Position numbers and translations under genes: made by a program
In this document: one piece after another, positions 54,037-64,000 of the stretch
How positions within the stretch are numbered: the first letter of the stretch is position 1
Layout of the letters: every line of letters starts with the position of its first letter
Assembly (NCBI GenBank): GCA_033297075.1
Contig: MU858108.1
Location: 1 to 64,000 of the forward strand
Source of the DNA: Rhypophila decipiens
Taxonomy: Eukaryota; Ascomycota; Sordariomycetes; Sordariales; Naviculisporaceae
DNA: 64,000 nt
Direction: 5' to 3'
The notes under the pieces: generated by a model
Seen by the model: only the letters and a program-made list of their open reading frames with translations
Databases searched by the model: none
Told to the model about the DNA's origin: nothing

Positions 54037-55386
54037 ATGTCCACCGTCAACCTGAATCCCAGCCGTCGCTCTGGGCCAGGAAATCCCGCACAGGATGAGC
54101 TCGACGGCATGAACATCTTCTGGACCATCTTCGCACTCACCTGCGCATCGTCAATGCATAACCTTGGCTCCGCACCAGGTTTTCCCGCATCGTTCAGACG
54201 ATACTACTTTCGTGTTTTGCCACTCTGCAGCCTCTTTGACATGCTCGTCATGCATCTCGACTTTTGGACGCGTTGGCGACAAGAGTCTGGGAGGAGGCAT
54301 GGTATCTCGATCAGGCAAATTCTGAAGTCGGCGAGGGTATCCGCTCGAGAGGTGGCTATTTTGCGTCTATCTCGGACTCAAATTCGTGCAGGTGATGACC
54401 AAGTCCGCCGTCATGGTGAAGGAAATTCGGGAGGCATGTCAGCCAACGCGGGTGACAGTGTCGAAGATTCGTTCCTCTTTGACTCCTGGCCACGATTCTT
54501 TGCCGACGCGGGTCTTATCTTTGTGTATACCAAAATCAACGGCTTCCGCTTCACCAACGCGCCGCTCCTGCATGCTATCGCGACGGTGTACTTTGTGTCG
54601 TGGTTTGGTATGGAGATATTTCTATACCTTGCCTTTGGATTCATGATTGGAACCCACGGCGGCAGTTTGGCAACGGACGTCGAGCTGCGCCGTGCATCAG
54701 AGAAAACCCGGCCATTGTGGAGTCAAAGCAACGATGCTCGTAAGAGGTTACTCCGAGCCATTGGACTGTTGCTGGTCGTTGGTCAGATCATGGCACCTTT
54801 GTCACTGTTCCTCCCGGCCGCAGTCGACTGGTCACGAGAGGCATTGTACGGCGAGGGCTCGGCTCTGGTCTCACCGCCGGCAGACAGGGAAGCAAAGAAA
54901 ATGGACAAGCCCTGGATGGAACGTTAGACTATGTCCAGATGTGGTATACACAGGTTGTTCCCTTCCCTGCTTCTACTTGGCCATCTTTGCTTTCTCAGAA
55001 AGGAGTGGACCTTGGTGACTATACAGTTCAGTTGACTGCTGGTGATATTGTAGTATATGTTTTCATGGCCAACCTCGTCGTTTGGTGGAACATATTCGCT
55101 TACACTTTATTTTGGCCATTCTCCGTTTTCGTCAGCTTGTTCTTGGCCCTTCTTCCCTTTTACTTGATGGTATTTGCGTTTCTGTTTGCCGAAACTGCGT
55201 TCAGGTATATCCTTTTCCTGGCGAGAATTGTCGACAGATGGGCTCGAAGGGTTGGGGTTCGACGGCGGGTTCGGGTTCTGTAACCTGGCCATTGTAGCTC
55301 TTGTTGCAGGGGCATCGGTGTATTTAAAGGCTTATGTCGATGCTCGCCAGACGGGCAAGGAGGATTGGACAGGGAAGCTCACTTAG
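54037..55386 (+). pseudogene. Multi-pass membrane protein gene with several frameshifts
   Basis: Coherent membrane-protein sequence runs across the stretch in changing frames. Frame 1 from ATG 54037 includes MNIFWTIFALTCASSMHNLG, RRYYFRVLPLCSLFDMLVMH and later RFFADAGLIFVYTKINGFRF, LLHAIATVYFVSWFGMEIFL and LLRAIGLLLVVGQIMAPLSL, ending at a stop at 54927. The next frame picks up GTLDYVQMWYTQVVPFP and helices MANLVVWWNIFAYTLFWPF and SLFLALLPFYLMVFAFLFAE. The original frame then gives a last helix, FCNLAIVALVAGASVYLKAY, to TAG 55386. At least two shifts (near 54890 and 55240) are needed. Another is possible between 54260 and 54480, where LDALATRVWEEAWYL is in a different frame. I see no splice signals that explain these. 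The function is unknown. Confidence 0.6.
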
Positions 55387-55579
55387 GTCAGGTGGCTGTA
55401 GCGTTGATTCAGGCGCATGATGTTCATATCATGATGATATCATCTCCTTCCCCGCGAACGACCTCCAACGCTTGGTATCACCTCGGAGAATTTATCAGGC
55501 AGATTGTTGCGCTCGTCGCTGGAAGTGTGATCACCTCGTCTACTATTAAGCCGCCTAGTCGTCATTAGCATAATCCAAC

Positions 55580-56721
55580 ATGGTTCTCGGAACAAACAAA
55601 ACATGGATTTTCAAAAAGCCGCCATCGGGGCTCCCCATAGAGGGAGTCAACACGGCCGTTGAAGACCGACCGCTTCAGTTGGTCCCACCACCAGGCGGCC
55701 TCGTAGTCAAGCTCCTCGCTGCCGGCCTCGATCCCCACCAGAGAGACCGCATGCGCGGCGTCGGTCACGTATCCTATGTGCCGGGATACGAGGTCGATCA
55801 GCCCATCACCAACTTTGCCATTGGAAAAGTCTTGCGCTCAGACACTGAGAGCTTTGAGCATGGGGACCTGATCGCGGGAATGCTACCAATAGCCCAATAC
55901 AGCGTGATCACCAAGTCAGCCCTCGAGGCCAAGATGGGAGCAGCTCCGCTCCTGTGGAAGGTGAAGGACGAATACATGCTCCCGATGAAGCATTTTGTTG
56001 GCGCACTAGGATTGGCCGGACAGACTGCCTGGAACGGATTCTATGGCCTGGTGAAGCCATACGTAAAGAAAGGCCAGACTATTTGGGTGAATGGCGCATC
56101 GGGATCGGTCGGTGAGATTGTGATCCAGTTGGCCAAGATGGAAGGGCTAGAGGTGATTGCCAGCGTGAGCTCCGAAGACAAGCTCAACTACGTCATGAAT
56201 CAGCTCGGGGCCGACGCAGCCTTCAACTATCGGAAGGAATCGTCCATCAGCGATGCTCTGAGGAGGATAGCCCCAGATGGGCTGGATTTTGTGTTTGAGA
56301 ATGTTGGGGGCGCTCACTTTCAAGCCGCCGTGGAGAACATGAAGTGTTTTGGGCGGATCATCGTCTGTGGGATGGTAAGTCATTATCTGGGACGTTTTGC
56401 TTATCTTGTCTGTACTGACGGCTGTGTATCTGGCAGGCCTCGCAGTACAACAAAGCCATCGACGAACAATACGGCGTCAAGAATTTGCCCGAAATCTTCC
56501 GCCGGCGAATTACCATCCAGGGATTCATCTTTTCGGATGAGAACGTGTATCCGGACAACATTGGCAGGTTCTGGGAGAAGATGCCGAGGTGGATTTCAGA
56601 GGGAAAGATCATGGCACGATACACGGAATTTGACGGGATTGAGCAGGCTGACCAAGCCTTTCAGTCCATGTTTTGTGGAGGAAGCTTTGGCAAGACGGTG
56701 ATCAATGTCAGTGTTCCATGA
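55580..56721 (+). CDS. MDR-family NAD(P)H-dependent oxidoreductase (PTGR/LTB4DH-like)
   Basis: A two-exon gene (55580-56374, 56437-56721; intron GTAAGT...TGGCAG) encoding 359 aa. It has the N-terminal catalytic beta fold and the Rossmann segment WVNGASGSVGEIVIQLAKMEG around residues 171-191, followed by NYVMNQLGADAAFNY and DFVFENVGG. It lacks zinc-ligand cysteines, as expected for the prostaglandin-reductase/leukotriene-B4-dehydrogenase-like branch (zinc-independent medium-chain reductases). FSDENVYPDNIGRFW and EGKIMARY match that branch. These enzymes reduce alpha,beta-unsaturated ketones or enals in the cytosol using NADPH. The splice junction gives GMASQYNKAID, as in the family. No pathway neighbours are visible. 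Confidence 0.92.
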
Positions 56722-58253
56722 GGGCTGAAATACACAGCAAGTTCTCGGTGTAAAGTATAGAGGTCCAAAAGTCACTCGTTGTGTGCGGCCGGAGATGGGT
56801 AATCGCACTAAGCACCCGCACCTTCCTTCTTCAAGTCCTGATTTTGCCCTTGTCCCGAGGCCTTAATTGGTTTGCTCTTGCGCGGTTGGAACTTTGAGTT
56901 CTCATTTAGGAAGGAGTTTCCATCTATCTCCACGTTACGAGAAGGTCTTTGTCGTGGAGATGGAAAGACCTGAACCGGGTCTGCACATCCTTGGAATCTT
57001 TTGTTTGATCAGGCCCAAGTAAACAACGCTCCCTTCATAAGCGAGACCAAGTTGTGAAGGACACCGGACATTTAGTACACGCCGGTATAGGTTCAACTCT
57101 CCCGGGGAAGTCCACGAGACAAGAGGAATAGCCGCAAATTGCTGTAGGTGCCACAAACGGGTCTGGTACTGAAAACAAAGAATCAGGCTAAAGGTGTTGA
57201 CTTCCACATATTGTTTACAACGTCGGACGTCCAGCAACATTGTGTGCAGCAAACACCGGGGTACACACCATTTTGCCCCTGCATTACGAGATTCTTGCAA
57301 TTCTGATGTTTATTAGAGTGACTTGTGTGTTTACCTACTATATCGGCGGTTTTGTGGTCCTGGATCCAGCCCGTGATTCGTCGATACTCGAGCCTCTCAT
57401 ATAGTTTTGCTCTTCCATCCTCATGTACGGATACCGCTGTAATCAGCAGTACAACAATAGTGGCCGCCTTGTGAAATGAGAATGGCCAGGTCTCGACCGG
57501 GCCCGTCACATCCCGTCTGAGAGATACCCGGCCGGACGGGACTACATCTGTCGAGTTTAATATGTTCCGCGCCTAATTATATCCATTTCGCACCATTTAT
57601 TTCCGGGTTAGGTAGCAGTTCTTGGGGGATCATGAACAAGCTTTTTCTCTACCACCCACCGCTCCAGGCATCGGTTCCATCAACTTTCTGTATGCCAAGA
57701 CTTGTAAACTAACCATCTCACTGTTTGTGAGTCCCGGCAGAGACTGGATTCTCTTCTGTTCACCTCATCAGATCATAAAAGTCCCCACCTTCCGGTCCGA
57801 CATAAAGGGAGTTTTCTACACGAAATATTAACACCGTCGGTAATTGTCGCGGGGGGGGGGCATTCGCCAACCCGGGGCTTGACATATATCGGGCCATCGG
57901 ACCAGGTAAGTGAGTGGCTGGGCCAGAAGACTGAGGGGAAATGGGCATGCTCACTCTTCTCGGTCCATACCGGCCGCAGCATATGACACTTCCAGAGCAC
58001 GCCCAGGGTAAATGCCAAAGGATCTATAAAGGTCCAAGAAGAAACCATGGCCAAGAGGAATATATAAACCTCGCCCTGTCCAAATGCGCAGTGGTGAATG
58101 CCAAACTGTTCTCCTTCTTGGCAGGGTCTTGAACTAACCTCCTCACGAACACCTCCTTCCTTGGGCCATTTTCTCTCATCGCTACCCGTCCCGGGTGTTA
58201 CCCAGTCTCAGTACTACTACATACCACACGATAGTTAGGGCCCAAGTTCCACT
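56722..58253. other. Intergenic, promoter of the CBM1 gene
   Basis: About 1.5 kb with only short unsupported frames. A G-rich run (10 G) occurs near 57852. The proximal promoter element is listed separately. Confidence 0.45.
58061..58068 (+). promoter_or_regulatory. TATA box of the CBM1 gene
   Basis: tatataaa, 193 bases upstream of the CBM1-protein start codon. The leader would be about 160 nt. Confidence 0.5.
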
Positions 58254-58940
58254 ATGCTCCCCAACTCGGTCCTCCTCTCAGTTGCGGCCGTCCTGGTCGG
58301 ACTGGCCCAGGCCCAGCGTACTCAAAGTGTATGGGGGCAGTGTATGTTTACCTAACCAGTGGTTCTGTATCTTGTCAAACGAGCAGTTGACTAACACCAT
58401 CGTGACACAGGCGGTGGATCTCAGTACTCTGGTCCAACCCAATGTGGGCAGAATAATTACTGCTCCAAGGGGAAGTAAGTCAAGACTCAACCGTCTCACA
58501 CTCATGCCGTCATGCTTTTAACTAACCCGTCATCTCACCAAAAAAGCGAGTACTACTACCAATGCGTCCCCGCAACCCAAGTAGCAGACGACCCATACTA
58601 TGACCCAGAAGAAACCGGCATCCCCGAAGACGATCCTTACTACGGCGGTGAAGAAGGTGAGGAAGAACCCAGTGACGGAGAAGATTCTGGCGAGGAAGGC
58701 TCCGGTGAAGAAGAAGAAGAGGGCGAAGGTGGTGGGGGGGAAGAAGAAGAAGAGCCTTATACGCCGGTCCCAACACGCACCACAGTAACTCGAACAATCT
58801 ATTATACCCCAGCAAATCCAACACCTACCAGTACCCAGCGCGCAGGCGGCGGCAGCAGTGGTAAAGGAAAAGGCGGCGGAGGCGGACGAGGAGGTGGAGG
58901 TGGTGGTCGCGGCGGCGGCGGACGAGGGGGAGGGCGATAA
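58254..58940 (+). CDS. Secreted CBM1 protein with acidic and Gly/Arg-rich tail
   Basis: A three-exon gene (58254-58341, 58411-58474, 58547-58940; introns GTATGT...GACACAG and GTAAGT...AAAAAAG) encoding 181 aa. A signal peptide (VLLSVAAVLVGLAQA) is followed directly by a fungal cellulose-binding module CBM1: WGQC, then four cysteines at 30, 41, 47 and 57 and aromatic residues YYYQC. This module binds crystalline cellulose or chitin. No catalytic domain follows. Instead there is an Asp/Glu-rich segment with two DDPYY motifs (about 62-110), a Thr/Pro linker-like stretch (TPVPTRTTVTRT) and a final Gly/Arg/Lys-rich tail of about 30 residues. It could be a wall- or substrate-anchored adhesin-like or charge-exposing protein; an effector role is possible but not shown. 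All splice junctions keep the CBM1 pattern. Confidence 0.85.
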
Positions 58941-59203
58941 AGATGAGGGTGTTGATACTGGGGAGGAGAAAGTTCCTGTTGAAGGAGAGGGTGGTGAGGA
59001 AGATGAGTCAAAAAGGTGTCTCGATTTCTGGGTCGAAAAAGGTCAATGTCTTGTCATAATTCGTATCCGATGTATTATATTGCTCTTGATATTATCAGCT
59101 CCTGTTCACAGGTATCCTCTATGTATTTGATCCGCATTTTTCACTCATCTCTATGTCATATTGTACATGTCACCCTCGCCGCCCAGCCCAGTCTTTCGAC
59201 AGA
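58941..59203. other. Short gap between convergent CBM1 and ALG9 genes
   Basis: 263 bases of 3' flanking sequence. The reading after the CBM1 stop remains rich in Asp/Glu/Gly codons in another frame, so the 3' part of that gene may have been longer in the past. Confidence 0.35.
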
Positions 59204-61103
59204 TCACTTCTTTCTCTCCAGCAGGCAATGTCTTCCCCACTTTCTCCTAAACGCCTCAGGGATGATGTCCCAGTCAGGGGCCCAGAGTGCTCTGGCCAAG
59301 AACGGGGTGCTTGCCGCATCCAAAAAGGGCACGCACTTGACCTCCCGCCAGTGCTCGGTATCGGCAACGTAATCCGGCTCATTCGGCGGTGGGGCCCAGC
59401 CGAGCGTCTTTTGCTGCTCTGGATACTGCGTGTCGACAAGGAAGACACATGACCGCAAGTCGACGTACTTGCCCAAGTCTTCCTCGTTGCGGTCATTTAG
59501 ACCAATGGTTGGGAGCCAGGTACCGCTCCAGAACCCAAAGCCTGTGCGTGCCTCGGAGAACTCACCGGGCAACAGACCCCGGAACTCGGAGCGGATGAAT
59601 TTGGCATGCATGTCCCGGGGCAGGAAATACGAACTGGGGAAGCGATACCAGTCCTTTCCAAAGCAAACATTGTCGCCCTTGCCGCCAAGTTCGCTCAGCG
59701 GGCTATAAACGGACAAAGGCGCAGAATATCCCTGGTAGAGACCCAAAATGCGAGCAAGCCCAATATTCGCCGAAAGAAGAAGTCCGGTGGCTACCACCAG
59801 CAGCTTCAGCTTGCCAGGGATCTTGCCAATCAAACTCTTTGGGTCGGCATTTCCGAATGCACCCAGAACGAGGTGAAGCGCCAAGGCAGCGTTGAGGGCC
59901 AGGAACGGATACGCAGGGTACATGAAGCGTTCCTCCTTATGCGGCTGCAACGTGAAGATTGCAAGCCACATGTAGAAGGGGGTGAGAAAGACCACCGTCC
60001 GCAGACCAGACTGGAAGGTCTCGGTTGACTTGGTGAACAGCTTTTGCAAGAGGAATATCGGCAAAGACAATATCGCAAGAACGAACCAGATGTTGAAGTT
60101 CAGTGCGAGATTTCGAAAGTAAAAGTCCCATGGTTCAGTTCCATAGAGCTCCGGGCCGCCAGTTGACGAGAAGATATTGTACTTGACAATATTGTACGCT
60201 GCCACCTCAACTTTCTTGTAGAAGAAGGTGTTGATGACTCCATCAAAGAACTGCAATAACGACTTAGCACTTGCTACATGAGAGGGGAGCAATGACAGGA
60301 CTTACGATCAATACGAGTGTCGCGACGACGCCACGGAGGAGTCGGAGACCAGCCTCAAAGAAACGTTCCTTATCACTGAATGCGGCAAAGAAGCACTCTT
60401 CCAAGACAAAAGGCGCACAGAGAGCGGTCGCAAAGGGCCATCCCAAGACGCCCCCAACCGCAAACCAGAACATGCCCTGCGACGTCTTGATCCCCCCGCG
60501 CCAGTTTATAAACGCCGCGGCGCCTAGCATGGCCATGTACATGGCGAAGCTGGACGGCAGGTATGCAGCGCTCGAGTGAAAGTTGCCAGGACTGAATACC
60601 AGGGACAGGATGAAGAAGATGCCCACTCGCGGATTGAGTGCCAAGCAGATAGACCTCCACATCAGCGTCTGGCAAAAGGCACATCCGAATGCGAGCACAT
60701 ATCGGACGAAGTAGAACTCGGCTGTCTTGTCCGACCACGGGAAGAGACGTCGAAGGTTGGCCGGGATGGCATGAAGGACAACATAGAGCCAACTTCGGAT
60801 GGCGTAGTCGGGAGAGTACTCCCAGGTTTGGAGGCCATAGCCATGACTGATATAGTGCGTCGGCTCCCAGTAGTTGAAGGTCTCGTCGCAGTCTTGGATC
60901 GGGGCGAAGGCGGCGGCGACAAGGTTCGCGACTAGAAAGATGTAAAAAGCCGAGATGGGTTCAATAGCATATGCATTCTTGATGGCACTGAAACAGTTAG
61001 TTTGGGTTCCGTGTGCCAGATAATTGATATAAACTCACGCCTTCCTTGCATGCTTTGCCGAAGGATGCGTAAACTCCTTCTTTTGCGCGGCTTTTGGCGG
61101 CAT
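59204..61103 (-). CDS. ALG9: Alpha-1,2-mannosyltransferase ALG9 (GT22)
   Basis: A three-exon gene (61103-61039, 60987-60306, 60250-59204) encoding 597 aa, the usual length. The N-terminus MPPKAAQKKEFTHPSAKHAR joins AIKNAYAIEPISAFYIFL. The GT22 signature follows: QDCDETFNYWEPTHY in the first luminal loop, including the catalytic-type Asp/Glu pair, and later HKEERFMYPAYPFL. About ten hydrophobic helices are present. The enzyme sits in the ER membrane and adds alpha-1,2-mannoses from dolichol-phosphate-mannose to the lipid-linked oligosaccharide for N-glycosylation. The soluble luminal C-terminal region (GKDWYRFPSSYFLP, EFRGLLPGEF) also matches. It is divergent from NAF1 with 538 bases between starts. 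Confidence 0.95.
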
Positions 61104-61641
61104 TTTGGCTTGTTGATATTGACCCTTGCGGGCGTTGAAGCTTGAAGCGGGCGGTTACTTTGACCGAGACGAAGTATGATGATGTCGTGTTCCAAGTCTT
61201 GAGAGATTGTTGCGCAGGTCCACCCCCTGACCCAGCCGCTTTTGGATCCACTGTGGAGCGTTGCGCTTAGCCAGAATAGGGAAGGCGCTCCCGCAGCTCG
61301 AAGCTTTGCATGCCCCACCTTCGTCTATCGATAAACTTTTTTTTGTGATCGATGCGATAAAGGCTGGTTTTCTTCTTATCATTCCGCAGCTTTCTACCAA
61401 GAAGACCAAAACACCACGCTCTCTCGTCCTGTTTACAATCGCCACACGACCGAAAAGTTCATACAACAAGAGTATTTCTAGCATCAAAAGATCAGCTGTA
61501 GTGTTTGTATCTACTTGTACGCATCGCTTACGCATATCTCTTTTGTACGAGCACTTTGCGCAAACTCGAATTCAGTTCTCGTTCGTGTGATCGATTCGCG
61601 ACAGACACTTACGTCAAGGCGAAGTTCGCAAGAGTGTCGCC
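61104..61641. promoter_or_regulatory. Bidirectional promoter region ALG9/NAF1
   Basis: 538 bases between divergent starts of two housekeeping genes; it must hold both promoters. No TATA box is obvious, as is common for housekeeping genes. Confidence 0.5.
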
Positions 61642-63767
61642 ATGTCGGGCGAGCCCTTTCGAATCCCTGGCTTAGGCCAGCTCCCGGTTACCAATGCCGC
61701 GATTGCCCCCGATGTTGCCATCGCCGCGCAGTATGCCCTGGCAGACCAGAAGAAGTTGGCAGAACTTGCCGCCAAAGGTGGGTACCGCTCAGTCAATGGC
61801 ACCATCATAACTCTCAATTTTGGACTTGAATGAAACTAACAACAATGGACAATACTGCAGATACCAATAACGAGCCACATGCGACAGAGACCGCCCCCAT
61901 CGACCACAACCAGGAAACTGCGATGAGTGCCCAGAACCAAGCGACTGTCGAGAATACGAGTGAAGCTGCCACCAAGGATGCTATGGAAATCGAGAGCAAA
62001 TCCAATCCCACTATGGCGGCCATCATAAATCCGGTCACCGAAGTTATCACTGAAGGCGCCCCGAATGTCGAGAATAGCAATGAGGGCACCACGCAAGACG
62101 CGATGGATCTTAAGAGCGACGCCACCGACGCTATCACTGCCGAAGCCAATGGTCAAGGCGCGCCGGATATCGAGAATGGAAGCGAAACCAACACCAAGGA
62201 TGCTATGGAAATCAAGACCGAAGATGCTGTGGAAATCAAGACTAAAGTCAACTCTACTGACTCTGCAACAACACATCAAGTCATGGAGATTGTGGCTACC
62301 GAAACAAATGGCCAAGGCCCAGCGAATGGTGACATCATTTCGACACTGGACGCGGCGCTTGCTCTCGAGGACGTGCCACAAGAAGCCGAGGCCGAGGCCG
62401 AGCATCCGGAGTGGGAAGCCGACTCTTCTCCATATGAGTCTTCGTCCGAGGACTCGTCAGACGATTCATCCGATGACGATTCCGACGGCGGTGATCATCC
62501 AATGCTTGGGATCGAAGAGACGGTGCGCCTCCTCATGGCCGAAGATGACGGAGACGGAGACGGAGACGGACAGAGACAAGGACGTGGTCCTGCCCCGCTT
62601 CGTAGCAAGAACGAGCTGGATGAAGCGCCCCTGCCGAAACCCGAAGTCACCATTACTCCCGAGATGAGGATTGAGCTTATTGGTCATGTCGCGTCTGTTG
62701 TAGAGACCACCATGGTCATTGAGTCTCTCAAGGATGGCGAGACCCGAGTCCTCAACATTGGCTCAGTCTTGTGCAAGGAGGACCGCACCGTTGTTGGCGC
62801 ACTTGCAGACACTTTCGGCCCCGTCAGAGAACCCAGGTATCTGGTCTTCTTTGACAAGCCCGAGGAAATCACAGATCTCGGATTGGAGAAGGGGACACCC
62901 ATCTATTACTCTGTCGCACATGCCGACTACGTCTTCACTCAGGCTTTGAAGCAGGAGAAGGGCACAGACGCCAGCAATCTGCACGACGAAGAATTGGCTC
63001 CAGAGGAGATGGAATTCTCTGATGATGAGAAGGAAGCCGAGTACAAAAGGTCGCTCAAGAACAAGAAGAAGGGCGGCAAAAAAGGCCGCGGACGGGATCA
63101 AAACCCCAGTGCTGAGCTAGACCAGAGCGAATTGAGATATGACGAGGATGAAGATGGCCCATACAGACCATTGGCCCGGCCCGAGGTCTTTGCACAGGGG
63201 GTTCCATCATTTCTGCCGCCTCGGCCTGACAATGGATACGTCGCAGCTCCTCCCACTGGCAGAGGTGGCTCACATCGCGGTCGTGGTCCGCGTGGAGGCC
63301 ATCGCGGCGGCCGCGGTGGGCGTGGTGGGCGTGGTGGGCGTGGTGGACATGGCGGATCGAACAACTATGAGAACCCGCCAGCTGCGCCTCGACCTTACGC
63401 AATGGCCCAACCACCACCAACTGGCCACGGCTTTGTGCCGCCTCCACCGCCCGGATGGAATGGCCAGCCGGCGTTCCCAGCCCCGCTGGCTCCATTCTCT
63501 CAACCTCCTCAGGGTCATCAGCACCAGGTCCCCTCGGTAGCATTCAACTTTGGCTTCCAGGGATGGAACCAGGGTCAACAAGGCCCACCGGCTCCCGCAT
63601 CGGGCTATTCTCCTCAAGGCTGGCAAGCGCCAGCGACCGGACCTAACCCGGCGGCTGCCTATGGCAATCCGGCGTACTACCAGGGCAATGCCTACAACCA
63701 GCAGCAGCCCGGACAAGGACGAGGACAACCACCGGCCTATTGGCCCCACGGACAGCCCCCTACTTAG
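61642..63767 (+). CDS. NAF1: H/ACA snoRNP assembly factor Naf1
   Basis: A two-exon gene (61642-61777, 61861-63767; intron GTGGGT...ACTGCAG) encoding 680 aa. A disordered acidic N-terminal half with Ala/Glu/Asn/Thr-rich repeats precedes the Gar1/Naf1 beta-barrel domain at about residues 305-410 (MRIELIGHVASVVETTMVIE, SVLCKEDRTVVGALADTFGP, DLGLEKGTPIYYSV). Next come an acidic/basic linker (MEFSDDEKEAEYKRSLKNKK), an RGG-type Gly/Arg/His box near 512-542 and a Pro/Gln/Asn/Tyr-rich tail. Naf1 binds Cbf5 in the nucleus during H/ACA RNP assembly and is later replaced by Gar1. The N-terminal repeat units around 'TKDAMEI' recur with variation, a feature of this copy. Confidence 0.93.
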
Positions 63768-64000
63768 GAAGCATGGAGCAGTTCGTCGACTCCCAACAAG
63801 CCGTCCCCACGTTCTGATAACTCGAGCCGTAGGTCATCAAGGAACGGGTCAGTATCCTCAGCCACGTCTGAAATCTCCCACCTTGACCTAAATGACTAAC
63901 AAAGCTACAGACATCGTCGTCGTCGCCGTCGTTAAATGATAATATGTAGCATCTGTACATCAGCAGAGCTACGAGTCATGATTAGGTCACAAGGTAACGA
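63768..64000. other. 3' flank of NAF1
   Basis: Probable 3' UTR. A GTAAT/AACAAAG-like pair hints at a UTR intron but is not supported further. Confidence 0.35.

Noticed and set aside
56935..57509. Two minus-strand frames of 108-121 codons
   Set aside because: No family features, poor starts and overlapping frames; not supported as genes.
62065..63749. Alternate frames within NAF1 rich in Arg/Pro/Gly
   Set aside because: Shadows of the acidic and RGG-coding regions of NAF1.
1..64000. CRISPR array or bacterial operon structure
   Set aside because: No regularly spaced identical repeats; introns and fungal families throughout.

Overview
The window reads as nuclear DNA of a filamentous ascomycete (Pezizomycotina, most likely a plant-biomass-degrading Sordariomycete-type fungus). 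The reasons are short GT-AG introns of roughly 50-100 nt, genes on both strands with no operons, and fungal-specific families: rhodopsin/SAT4-type membrane proteins, a Zn2Cys6 activator, an AA9 lytic polysaccharide monooxygenase, a CBM1 protein, a GH55 relic and a HET-protein relic. Exon boundaries were worked out by hand from splice signals, frame and family conservation. No CRISPR, rRNA or intact tRNA was seen.

Layout. 0-9 kb: a GFA zinc protein, two rhodopsin-domain membrane proteins (one with a histidine-rich tail) and a twice-frameshifted serine beta-lactamase-like gene. 9-16.5 kb: a disordered basic protein, two tRNA-Glu(CTC)-like relics, an unknown protein with a three-intron 5' leader, and a TENA/THI-4 protein. 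16.5-33 kb: conserved core genes, namely an M28 glutamate-carboxypeptidase-like protein, VPS35 of retromer, an SDR, an F-box/ankyrin protein and a multi-pass membrane protein. 33-38 kb: an unstable stretch with dispersed repeats, a foldback hairpin, a GH55 pseudogene, a small membrane protein and a MITE. 38-42.3 kb: a Zn2Cys6 factor followed by an AA9 LPMO. 42.4-45 kb: a decayed LINE reverse transcriptase and AT-rich, gene-free DNA. 45-52.5 kb: the most interesting locus. 52.5-55.4 kb: a HET relic, a TIR element and a multiply frameshifted membrane-protein gene. 55.5-64 kb: an MDR oxidoreductase, a secreted CBM1 protein, ALG9 and NAF1.

The candidate system at 45-52.5 kb is two copies of one head-to-head pair. 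In each, a gamma-glutamyl-cyclotransferase-like (AIG2/GGCT fold) gene on the minus strand faces a putative amidoligase (GS-like COOH-NH2 ligase) gene on the plus strand. A ligase able to form amide or isopeptide bonds, repeatedly paired with a cyclotransferase able to cleave gamma-glutamyl bonds, suggests a make-and-remove conjugation chemistry on an unknown small molecule or peptide. The copies have diverged, with different tails, so the duplication is not recent. The pairs lie between transposon debris and a HET relic, as expected of an accessory island.
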